From assembly GCF_018327705.1 (NCBI RefSeq), contig NZ_BNEM01000001.1, positions 4,588,001 to 4,652,000 on the forward strand: 64,000 bases of DNA, read 5' to 3'. The DNA comes from Catellatospora sp. TT07R-123 (lineage in GTDB: Bacteria > Actinomycetota > Actinomycetes > Mycobacteriales > Micromonosporaceae). The notes under the pieces were generated by a model. That model was not told the DNA's origin and made no database searches. It worked only from the letters and a program-made list of their open reading frames with translations. This document shows positions 61,508-64,000 of the stretch, piece by piece; positions within the stretch are counted from its first letter, which is position 1; every line of letters begins with the position of its first letter. Both the position numbers and the translations under genes were made by a program.

Positions 61508-64000
61508 CGATCCTCGACCTTCCCGACCTGGCCCTGGTGGCGCTGGTCGGCATCTCCGGCTCGGGCAAGTCCACCTTCGCCCGGCGGCACTTCGTGCCCT
61601 CGCAGGTGCTGTCCAGCGACACGTTCCGGGCCATGGTCCGCGACGACGAGAACGACCAGTCCGCGACCGGCGACGCCTTCGACGTGCTGCACTACGTGGC
61701 GGCCAAGCGGCTGCGCGCCGGGCGGCTGACCGTCGTCGACGCCACCAACGTGCAGCCGCACGCCCGCGCCGCGGTGGTCGCCACCGCCCGCGCGCACGAC
61801 GTGCTGCCCGTCGCCATCGTGCTGGACACCCCGGAGCCGCTGTGCTGGGAGCGGACCCAGGCCCGGCCCGACCGGGCGTTCGGGCGCGAGGTGCTGCGCC
61901 GCCAGCACCGCGACCTCCAGCGCTCGCTCAAGCACCTGGCCCGTGAGGGCTTCCGCAAGGTGTACGTCGTGCGCGACCCCGACACCGTCGAACTGCGCTA
62001 CGAGCGGCTGTTCAACGACCGCACCGACCTGACCGGCCCGTTCGACATCGTCGGCGACGTGCACGGCTGCCGCGTCGAGCTGGAGTCGCTGCTGCTCGCG
62101 CTGGGCTGGGACCTGGTCCGTGACGGCGACGGCAGGGCCGTGGACGCGAGCCACCCGCTGGGGCGTACGGCGGTGTTCGTCGGCGACCTGGTCGACCGCG
62201 GCCCGGACACCCCCGGCGTGCTGCGCCTGGCCATGAACATGATCGCGGGTGGCCGTGCCCTGTGCGTGGCGGGCAACCACGAGAACAAGCTGCTGCGCCA
62301 CCTGCGCGGCCGCCAGGTGCAGCTGACGCACGGGCTGCCCGAATCGATCGCGCAGCTCGCCGCCGACCCCGTCGACGGGCTCGACCGGTTCCTCGACGGG
62401 CTGGTCAGCCACTACGTGCTCGACGGCGGGAAGCTGGTCGTGGCGCACGCCGGGCTCAAGGAGGAGTACCACGGGCGCACCTCCGGCCGGGTCCGCGCCT
62501 TCGCCATGTACGGCGACACCACCGGCGAGACCGACGAGTACGGCCTGCCCGTGCGCTACCCGTGGGCGCAGGAGTACCGCGGCCGCGCCATGGTCGTCTA
62601 CGGCCACACCCCGACCGTCACCCCGGAATGGGTCAACAACACCATCTGCCTGGACACCGGCGCCGTGTTCGGCGCCCGCCTCACCGCGCTGCGCTACCCG
62701 GAGCGCGAGCTGGTGTCGGTCGAGGCCGCAGCCGAGCACTACGCGCCCGCCCGGCCGCTGCGCGCCCCCGTTCCCGACCGGGCGCCGGGACAGCTGCGGC
62801 TGTCCGAGGTCACCGGTCGGCGGCACGTGCAGACGCCGTATGGCACCGTCACCGTGCCCGCCGAGCACTCTGCCGCCGCACTGGAGGTGATGAGCCGGTT
62901 CGCCGTCGACCCGCGCTGGCTGCGGTGGCTGCCGCCGACGATGGCGCCTGCCTCGACCTCGGCGCAGGACGGCTACCTGGAGCACCCGGTCGAGGCACTG
63001 GCCGACCTGCGCGCCGCCGGCGTCGACCGGGTGGTGTGCGAAGAGAAGCACATGGGCTCCCGGGCGGTGGTGCTGGTCTGCCGCGACGCGGCCGCGGCGG
63101 CCAAGCGGTTCGTCGACGACGGCAGCACCGGGGTGGTCTACACGCGTACCGGGCGGCTGTTCTTCGAGCCTGAGCGCACCGAGCAGCTGCTGGAGCGGGT
63201 CCGCGCCGCCGTGACCTCGGCCGGGCTGTGGGAGGAGCTGGAGACCGACTGGCTGCTGCTCGACTGCGAGCTGCTGCCCTGGTCGGCCAAGGCGCGCACC
63301 CTGATCGACCAGTACGCCGCCGTGGGCACCGCGGGCCGGACCGTGCTGCCCGCCGCCCTGGCCGTGCTCGACGCCGCCGCGGGGCGGGGGCTGGACGTGA
63401 CCGCGCTGCGCGACCGCCTCGGCGCCGGGCTGCGCGACGTCCAGGCGTTCACCGACGCCTACCGCCGCTACGCCCCAGCCGACGCCGAGGTGACCCTCGC
63501 GCCGTTCGCGGTGCTGGCTGCGCAGGGCCGCACGTTCGCCGACCGGGACCACGGCTGGCACCTGGAGCTCGCCGACCGCCTCGTCGCGGCCGACCCGGCC
63601 GGGTTCACGCCGACGCGGCGGCTGGTGCTCGATCTGTCCGAACCGGACGCCGCCGAGCGGGCCACCGCCTGGTGGCTGGAGCTGACCGGGGCGGGCGGCG
63701 AGGGCATGGTGGTGAAGCCGTACGCCGGGCTCGGCGTGCGCGACGCCAAGGGTCGGCTGGTGCAGCCGGGCGTGAAGTGCCGGGGCCGGGAGTACCTGCG
63801 GATCATCTATGGGCCGTCGTACACCGAGCCGGAGCAGCTCGCCGGGCTGCGGGACCGGCGGCTGGGCCGCAAGCGGTCGCTGGCGCTGCGCGAGCACGGC
63901 CTCGGCCTGGCCGCGCTCGCCGAGGCGGCGGCCGACGGGCCGCTGTGGCGCGTGCACGAGCTGGTATTCGCCATTCTGGCCAGCGAGTCCGAGCCGGTGG
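61504..64000 (+). CDS. pnkp: Polynucleotide kinase-phosphatase-ligase Pnkp (runs off the window)
   Basis: At least 832 residues, incomplete at the right edge; family length is about 850. Kinase domain (about 1-165): P-loop GISGSGKST (16-24). Phosphatase (about 178-470): DIVGDVHGC (181-189), GDLVDRGPD, GNHENKLL, VAHAGL and YGHTP. Ligase (about 500 to the end): nucleotidyl-acceptor Lys515 in EEKHMGSRAV and motif IV GGEGMVVKP. It heals 5-prime-OH and 2-prime,3-prime-phosphate RNA ends, then seals them with Hen1. ATG overlaps the hen1 stop. Confidence 0.95.
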   Translation, partial: MTILDLPDLALVALVGISGSGKSTFARRHFVPSQVLSSDTFRAMVRDDENDQSATGDAFDVLHYVAAKRLRAGRLTVVDATNVQPHARAAVVATARAHDVLPVAIVLDTPEPLCWERTQARPDRAFGREVLRRQHRDLQRSLKHLAREGFRKVYVVRDPDTVELRYERLFNDRTDLTGPFDIVGDVHGCRVELESLLLALGWDLVRDGDGRAVDASHPLGRTAVFVGDLVDRGPDTPGVLRLAMNMIAGGRALCVAGNHENKLLRHLRGRQVQLTHGLPESIAQLAADPVDGLDRFLDGLVSHYVLDGGKLVVAHAGLKEEYHGRTSGRVRAFAMYGDTTGETDEYGLPVRYPWAQEYRGRAMVVYGHTPTVTPEWVNNTICLDTGAVFGARLTALRYPERELVSVEAAAEHYAPARPLRAPVPDRAPGQLRLSEVTGRRHVQTPYGTVTVPAEHSAAALEVMSRFAVDPRWLRWLPPTMAPASTSAQDGYLEHPVEALADLRAAGVDRVVCEEKHMGSRAVVLVCRDAAAAAKRFVDDGSTGVVYTRTGRLFFEPERTEQLLERVRAAVTSAGLWEELETDWLLLDCELLPWSAKARTLIDQYAAVGTAGRTVLPAALAVLDAAAGRGLDVTALRDRLGAGLRDVQAFTDAYRRYAPADAEVTLAPFAVLAAQGRTFADRDHGWHLELADRLVAADPAGFTPTRRLVLDLSEPDAAERATAWWLELTGAGGEGMVVKPYAGLGVRDAKGRLVQPGVKCRGREYLRIIYGPSYTEPEQLAGLRDRRLGRKRSLALREHGLGLAALAEAAADGPLWRVHELVFAILASESEPV

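Noticed and set aside
1-64000. tRNA, rRNA, insertion sequence or prophage genes
   Set aside because: No cloverleaf-like sequence, transposase motif or phage structural gene was seen while reading both strands. A tRNA scan would settle the first point.

Overview
The window is very GC-rich, with strong G/C third-position bias, and reads as chromosomal DNA of an actinomycete. Gene content and order fit the family Micromonosporaceae (Catellatospora/Micromonospora/Actinoplanes type); this is inferred from synteny and protein style, not from a search. Two landmarks place it close to the replication origin. The left part carries the cwlM-trxA-trxB-rsmA-sigM-pseudokinase-murJ-pcnA block that follows parAB in actinobacteria. 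The middle carries the ino1-padR-ponA-rpsF-ssb-rpsR-rplI-dnaB block. dnaA, dnaN and parAB themselves are not in the window. I saw no tRNA, rRNA, CRISPR array, insertion sequence or prophage.

Layout. 1-622: gene-free, with about ten DnaA-box-like 9-mers and two parS sites. A third parS sits at the exact centre of a 56-bp perfect palindrome (1246-1301) between two convergent genes. 623-18.3 kb: HIT-like protein, SDR plus divergent XRE regulator, D-Ala-D-Ala ligase-like gene, aminotransferase, GNAT, DUF2786 protein, CwlM-like amidase homologue, thioredoxin system, a coupled pseudokinase-sigM-rsmA operon, HerA-like ATPase, MurJ and CCA-adding enzyme. 18.3-28.6 kb: MFS transporter, flotillin/NfeD pair, two related small membrane proteins, PadR-Ino1, DUF5318 protein and a class A penicillin-binding protein. 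28.7-41.7 kb: two GT-C-like membrane enzymes, an endonuclease IV, a secreted protein, rpsF-ssb-rpsR-rplI, a VWA lipoprotein and dnaB interrupted by a 509-residue intein. 41.7-51.1 kb: crcB-DUF190-crcB, a GT87-like protein, a GGDEF-EAL protein, moaCB-moeA-moaE and a GT87 mannosyltransferase. 51.2-64 kb: DoxX and Cys-containing membrane proteins, prepilin peptidase, LuxR-type regulator, a PHP(EndoQ-like)-UvrD fusion, metallophosphoesterase, moaD-moaA, then divergent hen1-pnkp (pnkp runs off the right edge).

Functional themes. Cell-wall synthesis: D-Ala ligase, CwlM, MurJ, the extracytoplasmic pseudokinase and PonA1. Replication and segregation: parS, DnaA boxes, SSB and DnaB. DNA repair: endonuclease IV and the EndoQ-like/UvrD fusion. 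RNA repair: Hen1 and Pnkp. Molybdenum cofactor: MoaA, MoaC-MoaB, MoaD, MoaE and MoeA in two separated clusters. Redox: TrxA/TrxB with SigM/RsmA beside them.

The least ordinary signals are the parS-centred 56-bp palindrome, the DnaA-box clusters in front of the first gene and in front of dnaB, the EndoQ-UvrD fusion, the class 3 DnaB intein with two zinc-knuckle-like Cys clusters in its endonuclease, two copies of a 60-bp palindromic intergenic repeat (plus a similar structure inside a gene), and the Hen1/Pnkp pair. Most of these are known families; their combinations and the noncoding elements deserve follow-up.
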